Positions 24,087 through 35,460 are shown, numbered from the stretch's first letter. The stretch is DNA of 64,000 nt from Psilocybe azurescens (GCA_023853785.1 JAJIRX010000622.1:310001-374000); one strand, 5' to 3'. The notes: generated from the letters alone by a model not told the origin. Translations and numbers: made by a program.

Positions 24087-25161
24087 TGGACACTACCCAT
24101 GACTTCGACGCCCCATTCGAGGCGGTGGATTTCGAATCCACTGATTTTGATTTGACCGGAACGGAACACAATGTCCCGACCGAGGCCGACACTAACCTGA
24201 ACGTCGGCTTCCTCTTTGGGGACAACGAGTCGGATCATTTTATTTTTAGTTATTCTTCTATTAACCTATTTTTTCTATTTCTAGTCCTGCCCCTACCACA
24301 CCTGCTGTTTCTGTCATTTCTATTCCAGACACTCCTGCTGCTGTTCCCTCTCTCACTACGGTCTTGTCTACTCTGTCATTCACCCACACTCCCTCTGCTG
24401 TATCGTCCCCTGCGCCTGCTGCACCTGCTGTCATCGCCGCCCCTGCCAACATTACATCTGTTCCGATCAACCCTGACACGCTTCCGTCGCTACCATCAAT
24501 CGATCACCCCGGAGTTCGCCGCATCGCCGCCAATTGATACGTCTTTTTCAACCCCACGGTCGGCATTTTCCCTGCCAATGTCAACGAGGCATTGTCGACA
24601 CGTGACGTTGCCGTCTTCTGCGCTCACAACCGTCGTATCCGTTCTCTCTCTGATGTCACTGCCGAAATCCCGAACCCGCCGTATGGGTACAGCCGCATCG
24701 CCAATCTTTTCAACAACTTTGCGATCGGCCCGCACCGATTTGCCCGATGGAGCGTCTCCCAGTCGCGTTACATCACGGACGGCACGACGGTCACCCTACA
24801 GATGTTCCGTGGCCCACCCCCTGTCAACAACGGTCATCACGGTCACGGTCATCACGGTCACGGTCATCACGTTCCTGCCCATCACGGTCATGGCAATCAC
24901 GGCCACGCACTCGGCATCGACCCGCTTGACGATCACGCACCCAACTCGAAACTTTTCCGCGACATGCTTTTGGTTGCCGCCGCTGCCGAGACGCAACGCC
25001 GCAAGAACGGGACTCAATATTTCACCAAGCGTTCCCGCGGCCGCAAATCCAGATCGGGTGCCGGACAACACCCCCGTCACCACAATGCTCAGGACCATCA
25101 AGCAACAGCTGGACCCTCGTCTGCAGCACAGGATGTCGTTATGGCAGGACCTTCCGTTTGA
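24087..25161 (+). CDS. third ORF of the retrotransposon, His/Gly-rich, frame-broken
   Basis: After the chromodomain-like tail and before the 3' LTR there is about 1 kb of additional coding sequence. It begins MDTTHDFDAPFEAVDFESTD (24087) with an acidic N-terminus, passes into a Pro/Ala/Thr-rich linker in another frame (24293-24535), and ends in an open frame (24592-25161) with a basic C-terminal half. That half includes a run of GHHGHG-type units at about 24835-24910. One in-frame TGA (about 24536) and one frame change separate the parts. The position is where envelope-like or accessory ORFs sit in some LTR elements, but there is no signal or membrane anchor. The His/Gly run could bind metal; the role is unknown. 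Confidence 0.6.
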
Positions 25162-25259
25162 ATCTTTTAATTCTTCTATTCTATTATGTTTGTGACCTCT
25201 TCAACTTCTATTTTTCTTTACTTCGCTAGGCCTTTGCTCCACAAAGCCCGGAGGGCGTA

Positions 25260-25567
25260 TGTGACAGATCGGTACTTATCCTACTTATCACGTTACCTCT
25301 TATTATCTTATCTTATCGCGTTGACTTCAACCCCTTTCGTCAACGCCCTTATTTGATTCACTTCCCTATCTTACCATTCTACTCTTGGCTTTGCATCTGT
25401 TACTATCCAATGGACTATTAGATAGAGTATATAAAGAGGCCTATTGTACTAGATTAGACCCCAGCGAATACAGTTGTTAAAACAGTCTTTCTCCTTCCCT
25501 CTAAGAAACCGTGTGCCGAAACAACCTCCTTGTTACTTATAGTCACTCGGAGTTACCTTTCGTCACA
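25260..25567 (+). repeat. 3' LTR
   Basis: This is the right LTR, preceded by a purine-rich stretch with CCCGGAGGGCG that may act as the polypurine tract. It ends 216 bp before the start codon of F-box gene 2, so it may supply or disturb that gene's promoter. Confidence 0.95.
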
Positions 25568-25783
25568 CATACCAAGAAGGTTAGAGCGGAGATCAAATGG
25601 AAGTGTGGATCATCTGATAACGCAAACATTCAACTTGATTCAAGGCACTAGTTGGACACCGTTGCGTTGGTGGGGTTAGCAAGTTTTTGTTTTGACTTTT
25701 CATTGATCCCTGCACTTCCTGCCACGTTGCTCAACGACAACAACTCAACGCAACATATTATATGTGCTCGAAAATCTGAAGAA

Positions 25784-27351
25784 ATGTCAAAGCTCGTAGA
25801 ATTGCCACTTGAACTGGTTACCGAAATCCTCAAATGGCTGAACTGGAGAGATATACTGTATGCAAGAAGTGTACGTTAATATCTTGCTTCCTAATCGTTA
25901 TATTGACATAATTACCTTACTTAGGCATGTAGATATCTCTCTGAGGCGACAAAAGTGAGAAATATATGGGTACATCTTGTTAACGAGCACGTTTTGGCCA
26001 ATCCTCACCCACCTAGATTTGAGCGCCCGATTGAGGCATATTCATCCCAAGAGCTCGAGCATCTTCTATTTCTTTGGAAGAGCGCGGACCGTGGACTGGA
26101 AGCAAGTACCTTATATCCCTCTCGGGAACGCACATTTGTTGGCGTGAAGACTGGTTACGGCATGAGGACTGGGAACGGCCCATACGGCGCATCAGACAAA
26201 TTGATACACCTCATCAAAGGAGGACGCTGGCTTCTTGTCGTGGAGCAAACCGGGGCAGTGAGCTGTTATGACCTTGATGCAGAGACGATCTCGGGAGTCC
26301 GGCTTATCCCAGATCAAATGGAATTTACGAATAGTTCACGAGTTTTGATGACCCTCGACTATGCTACCCATTCCCCAATCCTCGAATTTACAATAGCTTT
26401 ATCTCTTCAAGATGCAGCTCTCTGGGAGGAACCGTCAACTTCCATTCGATATCGACGCACAGTCCAAATCTGGCGTGTTGGTGTCGCTTTAGACGACATA
26501 CGACATGCTGTAGGACTGACAGCCACATTCCTTGCGTCGTTTCCACACCGTCCTGAGATACTTGGGGTTATGTCGCTTTCTCTTCTTGGACCAATGATCG
26601 CCTTTACTTCTATTACCTACGAGAAGAAGTACGCATTTGTTGTCGACTGGACTCAAGCCAATGGCAATTCACTGGAGTATCCATGGCGAGTGGTCCAACG
26701 GACGATGTCTCAAGTAAGTGATATGTTCATTCTTTGCTGGTATCTAGCTAGCTCATTGAGTAACTAGGGATACATACACCTATTACCGGGTAGTAGGCTT
26801 CTTGTCGCGTCAAGCGACAGTTTCTCTCTTGCGACTATTCCATCACCCCGGAAACCACAAGTCTGCCGGATTCCCCACACTATTCATTTCCCGTTATATG
26901 GCAAGTCAAAGGCTACACATGTAGGAAAGGATCCGGTTGTTTCCTCACCAAGAACACAGCACGAATTGTCTTGGGCAGCAAATCATCTTTAATCACAGTA
27001 TCCTTCAACAATAGCTCCGTATCCCATGAATTGCCCGATATTGTGCCACTCCCACCGGGACCCTCGCCGCTCTTCTATGCGCAAACATTCCTCGGCCACA
27101 AGTACATCATTGCCATGGATATGAGTGGTTATATGACAATAATGAGCTACACCTCACCTGGATTTGCTACCCCAGGAAATCCAACTGATGTATTTCGAAA
27201 GTATACTTTGTTTAATATTCCTGCCGCTTGCGAACCACACCTGGACGAGGATTCTGGTCGAATTGTCTATGTTATTGAACAAAGGAAATGGGGTGTAGTA
27301 GATCATACGCAATTCGCTGTGCTAGACTTTGCCATGGTCTTCAAGCAATAA
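25784..27351 (+). CDS. F-box protein, family copy 2 (one frame break)
   Basis: The exons are 25784-25870, 25925-26713 and 26768-27351, matching the intron positions of copies 1 and 3. The N-terminal F-box (LPLELVTEILKWLNWRDILY) and the downstream blocks (VQIWRVGVALDD, ASFPHRPEILGVMSLSLLGP, FATPGNPTDVFRKY, LDEDSGRIVYVIE) are all present. In the last exon the sequence around 26830 lacks one base relative to copy 3 (CTCTTGCG here, CTCTTAGCG there). This shifts the frame after the GSRLLVASSDSFSL block. The frame resumes correctly as PETTSLPDSPHYSFPVIW. The gene lies just behind the 3' LTR, so loss of function is possible, but a base-call error is equally possible. Confidence 0.8.
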
Positions 27352-28038
27352 TCTTGGTATGCAATGTAATAACTTTCGGTAGATATGATTAATAGCATAG
27401 GACTGTCGTCGAGTCAAAGCTTGAGACATACTTGTATCCCAGTCTTGGTCGAATCGGCAATGCGTAGTGGGTGTCCTAAGTGTGAGTACATTGCGACAAA
27501 GCCTGCCGAGCTATCGACTAGGGCTAGTATGATTGTACCGGGCTGAATTTAGCATTTGTCTCGACAAATCGAAGCTTTCTAGATACGGGTGCATTCCTTA
27601 ATACACACAGAGTCGTATACACTAGTGCAGACGGAGTAGCTATGTCGAATGCGAATAAAAGCAATCTTGAGATACCGAGTCGCTTGAGCCGCATGTCGCC
27701 GGCATCCGATCCGAAGCCTATGAGGTGAGAAATGAGATGTGAGTTTATTCTGCTAGAAAAGTTAATTTTCATAATGAGGATTTTGATAATTTGGGTTAAG
27801 TGAGGAGGACAGCGAGGACAATACAATCAACATATAGAGCTTAAAACTATTAATATCTACGTAGGTCGTTACTCGTTGCCAAATCCGGCTGGTTAGACAC
27901 TGCAGATTGCACCCAAATAAATGGATAAGCCGCACATTAGCATTAGGGACGGGTTCCACCAAAATCTGTTCCAAAACCTGTCCCAAACTCGGCCCAAACT
28001 GTGCACTCTAATCGCCCCTACAATACATTCACTAGACT
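27352..28038. repeat. 3' flank shared with F-box copy 3
   Basis: The stretch from about 27540 to 27740 is recognisably similar to about 34545-34760, which lies downstream of copy 3. Both contain CTATGAGGTGAGAAATGAGA and a GAGTCG..TGAGCCGC block. The duplication that made copies 2 and 3 therefore included some 400 bp of 3' flank. Frames here are short and unsupported. Confidence 0.6.
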
Positions 28039-29494
28039 TTACAATTTACTCTCCAGGATTCCATTAAGCGCGTCCTGTCTACTTCGTCTGTCCCTCTTCC
28101 CAATCTCCTCACCCACATCTCCTCTCATAGTCTCCAACGCCCACGCCACAATCCCCTTGATCAACCGATCCACGTCGCTCTTCGTGTTCCCTGCATGCAA
28201 GCACACCCGTACGCGGTCTTTGCCCTTCGGCACAGTCGGCCAGGTGATGGGACGCGCATTCATGCTTAGCGCGAGGAGATACGCCGAGAGCGGGCGCGGG
28301 TGGGGAGTTAGAACGGGTATGATCGGGGAAGGCGGGTGGGATGACGATGGCTGCCGGAGTTGCAGATGGGACGGCAGCGAGACGAGCGTAGCCGGGATAT
28401 TTTGGGATGTGAGCAGTGGGCGAAGGGTATCGGCGAAGTACGTGGATAGCTCGAGAAGGTGGTTGGAGAGCTGGGCCATCATTAGTTTCGATATGTCGGC
28501 GGGGAGAAATGAGACCTACATGTTGGGCGGTGCCGTCTATTAGCATATCGAATGAGCAGTCTGCAGCTACGATGTTAGCATAGCTGAGTGATGTGGTATA
28601 AATAAGCGATCGTGCGTAGTTCAAGAGATAATCTCGAATAAGAGTATTCGTGACCACCACAGCTATAAAGGCGACGCCACATGAGAAAAGCGACGAAGGA
28701 CTAGAGAAATACGCGTACCCCCAGTTGCAGCTAGGGCTTTTCCGAATGTATGAAGCCTCGCCAACACTCTATTCTCCAATCCGAGCATAGCAACGCGTCC
28801 CCTCCCTTGTGGTCCGTATATTCCTGTCGAATGCGCTTCATCCACCACAAGATACCCATTTTGCAGCGGGAAGATCTCGTCCAGCATGTCCACGATCTCC
28901 TGCAAGGGCGCGAACGTACCGTCCATGCTATACAAGCTTTCCACAGACAGAAACAGACTGCTTTCGGCCGTGCGTAAAGCTGGCTTGTCCTCTCGCAAGC
29001 GGCACAAGACCCGCCGGAGATCAGGCATCGAGTTGTGGCTGAACGAGTGCTGGGCTTCCCGAACGCGTGAAGATCGTATGCCGTCATGTACAGACGCGTG
29101 TATATACTCGTCGTACACCACCACATCTCCGGCCTGAGGCACACACGAGAAAAAATCCGACGTTGGCGTCGAACCCGGAGTTGAACAAGAGCGCCGTATC
29201 TGCACGGAAGAACTCGGCAAGACGATCTTCCAAAGCTGCATGCGCACGTCCATTGACCAGCAGCCTCGATCCGCCTGACCCCAAGACATCCGGGGCGGCT
29301 GCGAGCTTGTTGAGAAAGTGGGAACGTAACTTTGATGAGTCCGAGAGAGACAGATAATCATTCGAGTTGAAGTCGATCAACGGCGAGTTTGAGGACGATG
29401 TGCTTGGATCTGGAAGTCGTCTTCGGATCCATCTCTCGTCGCGAGAAGCTAATGCTGCTTGAAGGCTGCTTGCGAGTGCACTTTTAGCGTCCAT
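28039..29494 (-). CDS. 8-amino-7-oxononanoate (KAPA) synthase-like, PLP enzyme with PTS1
   Basis: This is an alpha-oxoamine synthase of the BioF type, which condenses pimeloyl thioester with alanine in biotin synthesis. The exons are 29494-28719, 28662-28520 and 28470-28039 (449 aa after correcting one base). Visible blocks are DFNSNDYLSLS, GSGGSRLLVNG, YDEYIHASVHDG, the PLP-pocket block LVVDEAHSTGIYGPQG, and the Schiff-base Lys in TFGKALAATGG. The protein ends ESKL, a peroxisomal targeting signal type 1; fungal BioF proteins are known to act in peroxisomes. Exon 1 contains a run of six T (minus strand, about 29151-29156) where the truncated copy at 37140 has five and keeps frame, so one extra base breaks this gene as read. 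No other biotin gene is nearby. An ALA synthase or other family member is less likely. Confidence 0.88.
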
Positions 29495-29763
29495 TTTGAA
29501 GGTTAGGAAGAAACCTGGTGGATTGGATACTCAGTACTCAGGTCCTAAAATAACCCCGGTTTCGGATTCCGTCGGGTCCTATTCTTGGTAGCCCCAAAAC
29601 ATGAAGCTTGAAGTCTTGCAGTTCTTGTGAGCTTTCCGAAGCGAAAACAAAAGAATTGATGATTGGGAGAAGACAAAAACATTCATCGAAGGTTTGCTTA
29701 TCTTTTCAGTGCATAGTTTTTAAGGTTAAGGTTATAACCTTACGGACTCTCAGATAATTAAAA
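29123..29763. repeat. segment duplicated at 37145-37763
   Basis: The first ~370 bp of the BioF coding region plus about 270 bp upstream are repeated at 37145-37763 with roughly 95% identity by eye. The upstream half includes a shared ACTCAGTACTCAGGTCC block. The right border of the duplication coincides with the hairpin repeat at 29765. Confidence 0.8.
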
Positions 29764-29764
29764 C

Positions 29765-29920
29765 TCGATTCGTCCGCTATTACTTGCCGAAGGAAATTGT
29801 ACTACGGCATGACATTTTAGTATTTATTACAAATTGCCAACAGTGGAATCCTTGGAAATTTTATTTACTATGGGACTAACGAATTTCATACATGCAAAAT
29901 ACCCTGCCTTCGGCAGGTAA
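29765..29920. repeat. hairpin-ended dispersed repeat, copy 2
   Basis: It is similar to 5213-5395 along its length, with an internal deletion of about 30 bp. The right hairpin CCTGCCTTCGGCAGG (29903-29917) is perfect. The left hairpin has lost one arm (only GTCCGC remains). The duplicated segment at 37740-37790 reads ATTAAAACCAACCACTC where this copy reads ATTAAAAC, repeat, CCAACTATTC, so it acts as an unoccupied site. Confidence 0.65.
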
Positions 29921-30015
29921 CCAACTATTCGCGTCCTCGTTGAGAGTTAAACATTCAGGGACTCGAATATAACCAGTGGGCTGGCTGTGGTCTTTATAAC
30001 CAAATGAATATCACA

Positions 30016-31498
30016 TCAGTTCCAACTCTTTTGGATGCACTTCAAGTTCTTTAAACAAACTTACCCAATACAGAATCAGTTGAAACACTTGTTCTACCTT
30101 TTGCTGCCACTGGCTATCTGGGAGGCTCTTCTTGTACTCGAGCTTCAAAGTATCGGAGTGGTATATTGCGCATGTGCCATCAGTATTGTCCTTTCCACTA
30201 ACTCCAAAAATCCAGGCCGTTCCCGTTGTCAGGCACCAACCTAGATATTCAAGTCTAATGGTCCGATACTATTTAGCCCTCATTTACTTGGTAGAGATAG
30301 ATTGTTGGTAACTCACTCAAGTACGGTCATCCTAGAGAAACGCAAAGCAATTCTCAGTGAACATCTCAACACTGCATGAATGTTCGAACTGGATACTCAC
30401 GCTGCCAATGCTTCCGCGGCAACTTGCGGTATGAGACTAGCAAGGTTTGAATCGTAGCTCTTCTTTTAGCTTCCACGAGAAGGAGGTGCATATCGTCTTT
30501 CGCCACCATTGTCCCAATAGTATCCGATGTGTTGATGCGATACTCCCCAAGCTCAAGAAGATCATTGATAGTTTGCAATTTAAACCTGTCTTTGTCCTCT
30601 TGGATAGAATACTGGATATTAGCCATTTGTACACCATTAATATTGTAGTAGAGATAGGCTGACTTATGCGGGTCTCGCCAGAAGTCGCAAATAAAGCATA
30701 ATCCACAGTTCCGGTAATGAACGTCGCGTAATTGGCATAGTTTATCCTGACTGGTTTTCCTTTGCTGGATATGCGCAGCTCCGGAAATAGCAATGGTGTA
30801 TCCCCAGTCTCTAACAGAAAATCGATTATCAGACGTCCTGTTGCTTCAGGCTAATAGTATATGACGTCAGATTGTTTTCTTTGAAATTCAGACGTGTAAA
30901 TCTTACCTTTTTGCCACTGGTATTTATAACATTCTTGATGGTCCTTGGGGCAGTTAATCTATATTGGGCGAAGAAGTCATTGACAGAGCTAAGGTATGTC
31001 CCACCAACTCTGCCGTTAAAGTCATCTATTGCGTTTTGGTGAAGTTGTGCGACATTTATCTGGCCATTCATTATAGTTATTCCTAGGACATGGTAGTCAG
31101 AATTTTTGACATTGGAGAATGATATTGCCTGTTGTGAAATGTTAGCAGATTAATTTGCCTGCAATAATTGCAGATTTGACAGACCGATACTGTATGATCT
31201 TGGTTCTCCTCTTTATATTTGGCCATAGTTGTCAACTGCTGAGTCGCTTCGTACAAAATGGTTGAAATCTGATTGAAGGTAACGACAGAGTCCCATTCCG
31301 TGCCCACAATCTCGCTATTAAGACGTTCAAGCTTCTCCTGAAGCGAGACTTGATCTATGCCATTGCGCGAAGTGTAGCGGTCGGAAGCGATATAACCAAC
31401 GGTTATGCGGGTACGATCTGCTTGACCAGAAGGCTGAGCTGGATCTTTAGCTGAACACAATCGCACTCACTATTCTCGGAACTTCCTCCGTTGTCCAT
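30016..31498 (-). CDS. PD-(D/E)XK-like family protein, unknown role
   Basis: There are seven exons: 31498-31471, 31450-31191, 31128-30907, 30850-30664, 30598-30401, 30240-30065 and 30027-30016. All are in frame and give 360 aa. The middle has GTVDYALF followed, about 50 residues on, by MHLLLVEAKRRA. This is the hydrophobic-D ... hydrophobic-EXK pattern of the PD-(D/E)XK nuclease-like fold, with the usual following helix (IQTLLVSYRK). The C-terminal part (GTAWIFGVSGK, QKVEQVFQLILYW) resembles what follows this motif in a large agaricomycete family of unknown role. I infer the fold from the motif only, and catalytic activity is not shown. The intron before the penultimate coding exon is long (160 bp) for this window. 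Confidence 0.65.
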
Positions 31499-32763
31499 CT
31501 GGTAGAGAATAATGAGAATTTGGGCTACTGGTAGCTTGGTTACTAAAACACAGTTGCTACCGCCGTCCTTTTAAACATTTCATGGAACATAATCGCGTTT
31601 AGATACCTGCAGAGTTCACTTCGACCCGCAATATTCCACCCTCTGTTCTAAGCCGATTATGGTACATCGTCAATATGGATACCAAATGTGATAAAGAATT
31701 GACATCCAACCATCGTTATAATTCCGAAGACATGCTCAAGAACTCCTGATAGAAGCTATACTGTACACGCAAGTAGTCATCAATCACATTATAATTGTGA
31801 ATGGTGCGACGATTCCTCTAAATCCGCATGTCGGTGCTTGGAACATTCATTATATAGAAATACTATTGGGAAATGTGGTCAGGCCAGGGAATAGGGGCCT
31901 GTTACCATTTCGGTAAACATGGTGGTGTGCTATCAGTATTCTCTCGCACTGAGCTTCAGTTCTAAATATATTCCCCGCCCTCATTCTTATCTTCGTTACA
32001 AAATTAGTCTTCAAGATCTCTGTGCCAATCTCAGATAGTATGCTTCCATAAAAGCTGCCACACTGCAGGTGAGAAATCGGCATACATATTTGACGACTTG
32101 TCATAATTTGAGTCAGATGTACTTGTTTATTACGGACCGAGAATAAACATGAAGACTGGCTATCTACCCGAAGGGATTATTGAACTAACCCAAACATGAT
32201 GATAGAGTACTATACATATTCTGTAGCCAAGCACGTAATACGTAGAAATCGTATTTCTTGTACTTTTCTAACAATTACTTCCTTTCACACTAGAACTAGG
32301 ATGCTAATGTGTCTATCAATGAAACATGGAGTATCATCGGACATAATAGTATACTACTTGACTGTTTCAAGTTGGGTGTTCACGAACAAAACTGTCAAAA
32401 AGCACCTCCTTTCAAAACCTCTCTGCAGTCTCTAGGCGCTTTTGTCATACCTAATCCATAAATAGATATTATATCACAAGGCTTCGGCAGCACGGCTTTT
32501 CAGTCCCCGCCGTTCACACAACCTTGGGTCATTTGCATTGTCGATCCTCACCGTCTGACCACGAGTCACCATCGCATTTCACTCTGTCAAGGCTCAACAT
32601 CTGGTTCAGGCCACCTGGGCCCTCGTCAATCATTCATGACTGCGCTTTCCACCATTGTTCAACGACTCCGCACTTGGTTGCGGGTCTACCTTGTAAGCCT
32701 GTCAATCGGCTGTCGCTCTGATTCTTATATATATTGACGACGATTGCTAACATTTGTGGTCAG
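31499..32763. other. intergenic, no supported gene
   Basis: This stretch is AT-rich and holds short frames only. A minus frame at 32104-31850 (84 aa) and a plus frame at 32524-32721 have no supporting features. The latter ends near a GTAAGC donor and might be a 5' exon of F-box gene 3, but the phases do not join. Confidence 0.35.
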
Positions 32764-34343
32764 GCAGAACCAGGAAAAACTTCGTCGACGCTTATAACAT
32801 TACCAGTTGAACTGCTCGCCGAAATTCTCAAACTGTTGGCATGGAGGGATATATTACAGGTTCGGGGCGTACGTCGTTGACATTATTTGCCGTTCTTCCA
32901 AATGCTTTAAATATCCAGCTTTAGGCCTGTAGGTTTCTCGCAGAAGCGACGAAGACGAGATATGTTTGGGTGCATCTGGTCAATGAACATATTTTGGCCA
33001 ATCCTCTGCCACCTAGGCTAGAGCGCCCGATTGAGATGCATTCATCCCAAGAGCTGGAGCACCTTCTACTACTTTGGAAGAGCGCGGACCTTGGACTGGA
33101 AGCAAATACCTTTCATCCCGCTCGGGAACGCACGTTTTTTGGCGTAAAGACTAGCTACGACAGCGCGAGGGATAAATCAATACACCTCACCAAAGGGGGA
33201 CGCTGGCTTCTTGTAGCGGAACAAACTGCGGCAGTGACCTATTATGACCTTGATGCAGAGTCGATCTCGGGAGTCCGGCTTATCCCAAATCAAATGGAAT
33301 TTGACGACTCCTCTCGAGTTATGATGACCGTTGACTATGATACATATTCCCCATTTCTTGAATTTACAATTGCTTTATCTCTTGAAGATGCAGCTCCTTG
33401 GGAGGAACCATTGACTTCCATTCGGCATATACGCACGGTTCAAATCTGGCGCGTTGGCGTCGTTTTAGATGACACCCAACATGCTGCAGGGCTGACAGCG
33501 ACATTCCTTGCTTCTTTTCCGCATCGTCCAGAGATACGTGTGATTCTGTCGCTTTCCCTTCTTGGGCCGATGATCGCCTTTACTGCTATTACCCGTGGGG
33601 CGACATATGCATTTGTTGTTGACTGGACGCTGGCCAATGGCAACTCATTGGAGTATCCGTGGCGAGTGGTCCAATGGACCATGCATCAAGTGAGTGATTT
33701 GGTCATTCTTTGCTAGTATCTAGCTGGCTAACCAGATAACCAGGGACACATAAACTTATTACCAGGCAGTAGGCTTTTTGTTGCGTCTAGAGGCAACTTC
33801 TCTCTTAGCGACTATTCAATCACCCCGGAAACCACACGCCTGCCGGACCCCCCACACCGTTCATTCCCAGCTATATGGCAGGTTAAAGGCCACACATGTA
33901 CAAAAGGGTCCAGTTGTTTTCTTACGGAGAACAAAGCCCGCATTGTCGTGGGTCACCCTTTATCTTTATTCACAGTATCCTTCAACAATACCCCTGTATC
34001 CAACGAATTGCCCGATATTGTGCAACTGCCACCGGGACCCTGGCCGCTTTTCTACGCGCAAACATTCCTTGGCCACAAGCACATCATTGCCATTAGTATG
34101 CGTGGTTATATGACAGTAATGACCTACACCTCACCTGGATTTGCGACCCCGGGAAGTCCAACCGATGTATTTCGGCAGTATGCTTTGCTTAATACTCCTG
34201 CCGCTCGCCAGCCGTATCTGGACGAGGATTCTGGCCGAATTGTTTACGTTATTGAACCAAAGAAACCAGATAAATCAGATCATACGAGACCAGATCATAT
34301 GGAGTTCGCTGTGTTAGACTTTGCCACGACCTTCAAGCAATAA
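32764..34343 (+). CDS. F-box protein, family copy 3
   Basis: The exons are 32764-32868, 32925-33689 and 33744-34343, all in frame (490 codons from the first acceptor). The F-box reads LPVELLAEILKLLAWRDIL. Downstream blocks match copies 1 and 2 (VQIWRVGVVLDD, ASFPHRPEIRVILSLSLLGP, ITPETTRLPDPPHRSFPAIW, GFATPGSPTDVFRQY, LDEDSGRIVYVIE). The last exon keeps frame where copy 2 does not. No ATG is available in frame upstream of LPVELL. The first shown exon opens after an AG at 32763 (AEPGKTSSTLIT), so a further 5' exon must exist or the start has been lost. Copies 2 and 3 are clearly closer to each other than to copy 1. Confidence 0.78.
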
Positions 34344-35254
34344 TTTTTGTATATAATATAATAACTTTAGGTGCATGTGAATAACTAGGATAGGATTATA
34401 GTCGAGTCAAAGCTTAAGACGAACTTGGATTCCAATCTTTGTTGGATCGATAATGCGTAAGGGTGGGCATCGAAGGTGTGACAAAGTTTGTCGAGCATGT
34501 CAGGAAAGTAATAACAAAATTATGTCCACTATGATTTTACCGGACTGAATATAGACCGACATCTGTCTCAAAAAATGGAAGATGGCTAGGTAAGGGTGCA
34601 TTTCTCAATACACACTAAGATACATACACAAGTGCAGATGGTGCAGCTATGTCGAGCCCGAACAAGCAACCTTGAGATACAGAGTCGTTTGAGCCGCTTC
34701 TAATGAGATATCGCCGGCACTCGGCCCGAAGCCTATGAGGTGAGAAATGAGACGTAAGTTCATAGTGCGAAAGAAGTTTCTCATACCTACGGAGGTTATC
34801 ATGTGGAGAAAGGTAAAACAATCTGTAATGAATGGATACACCCGGTCTCGAGGTCGAGGGACTTTAACAAGCGAAGCACACATTGCTATGCTCGAGTACT
34901 AGACAAGCGGCGATGTTAACTAGAATAGACTAATATTTCTGAGGGGTCGAAAATGTGCTAGTCGCCCGATTCTCTTCTTCTGTCCTCAGTTCTATAGCCT
35001 TGTATCGTGTGTGTAGAGTTATATCACCGACGACCATCATCTTCTAATATATGCTGAAGTCTTCTGATTTTCCGAACGGATCCTTTCACTGTTATCGCAC
35101 TATCGTGTTCCTTGTAAACTACGAGAAAAATGCTCACACTTCTAAGCATCTCCTGGAAGATAGCTGCTTACAGAAGCGTCAAGGAATCTGTGTCATTTTT
35201 GGATGGGAACGATAATAACGAGGGTAATGTACTGCGCGTGGATGTGATCCCACG
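34344..35254. other. intergenic, 3' flank of F-box copy 3
   Basis: The part up to about 34760 matches the flank of F-box copy 2. The rest has a short plus frame starting at 35130 that runs into the repeat below. I see no supported gene. Confidence 0.35.
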
Positions 35255-35460
35255 TTTAATCGGCCAACCTCTCCAACAGGACATCTACTTCTTTGACGCC
35301 CACAAACGGCGGATTAACGGAGCAACCGAGAACAATAACGGGAGCAGAAGGGCCAGAGCTCATTTCTATGTTTAGTGACTAGTCCGGCAACTTCGGCTTA
35401 TCTTGATATCTTTGACGCCCACAAGGGACTGGGCAAACTGTGATTTTTGCACTTTTATCG
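35255..35460. repeat. duplicated non-coding segment, copy A
   Basis: It is similar to 36838-37050. Shared blocks include ATCTACTTCTTTGACGCCCA, GTTTCTATGTTTAGT-like and CTTCGGCT(T/C)ATCTTGATATC. Within each copy the phrase TTTGAC(G/C)CCCACAA occurs twice about 130 bp apart, so the unit itself has an internal repeat. Confidence 0.55.

Larger units (their letters stand above)
16108..25567 (+). mobile_element. complete Ty3/gypsy LTR retrotransposon (9.46 kb)
   Basis: The two 308-bp LTRs (16108-16415 and 25260-25567) begin TGTGACAG and end TCACA. Aligned by eye they differ at one base (TTATTGCG versus TTATCGCG). A perfect 5-bp target duplication CATAC flanks the element (16103-16107 and 25568-25572). 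Internal domain order is gag with zinc knuckle, aspartic protease, reverse transcriptase, RNase H, integrase, chromodomain-like tail, then a third ORF. Integrase downstream of RNase H places it in Ty3/gypsy, and the chromodomain-like tail suggests the chromovirus group. The near-identical LTRs imply a recent insertion, yet gag and pol are interrupted by several frame breaks. No standard tRNA primer site is evident just after the left LTR; self-priming is known in some chromoviruses. Confidence 0.95.

Noticed and set aside
23921..24591. Leu/Pro-rich frame looking like membrane segments within the retroelement
   Set aside because: It is the out-of-frame reading of a Pro/Ala/Thr/Ser linker; the acidic start at 24087 and the linker frame fit together better.
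32524..32721. Candidate first exon of F-box copy 3
   Set aside because: A GTAAGC donor is present at 32693, but the phase does not connect to the F-box frame starting at 32764.
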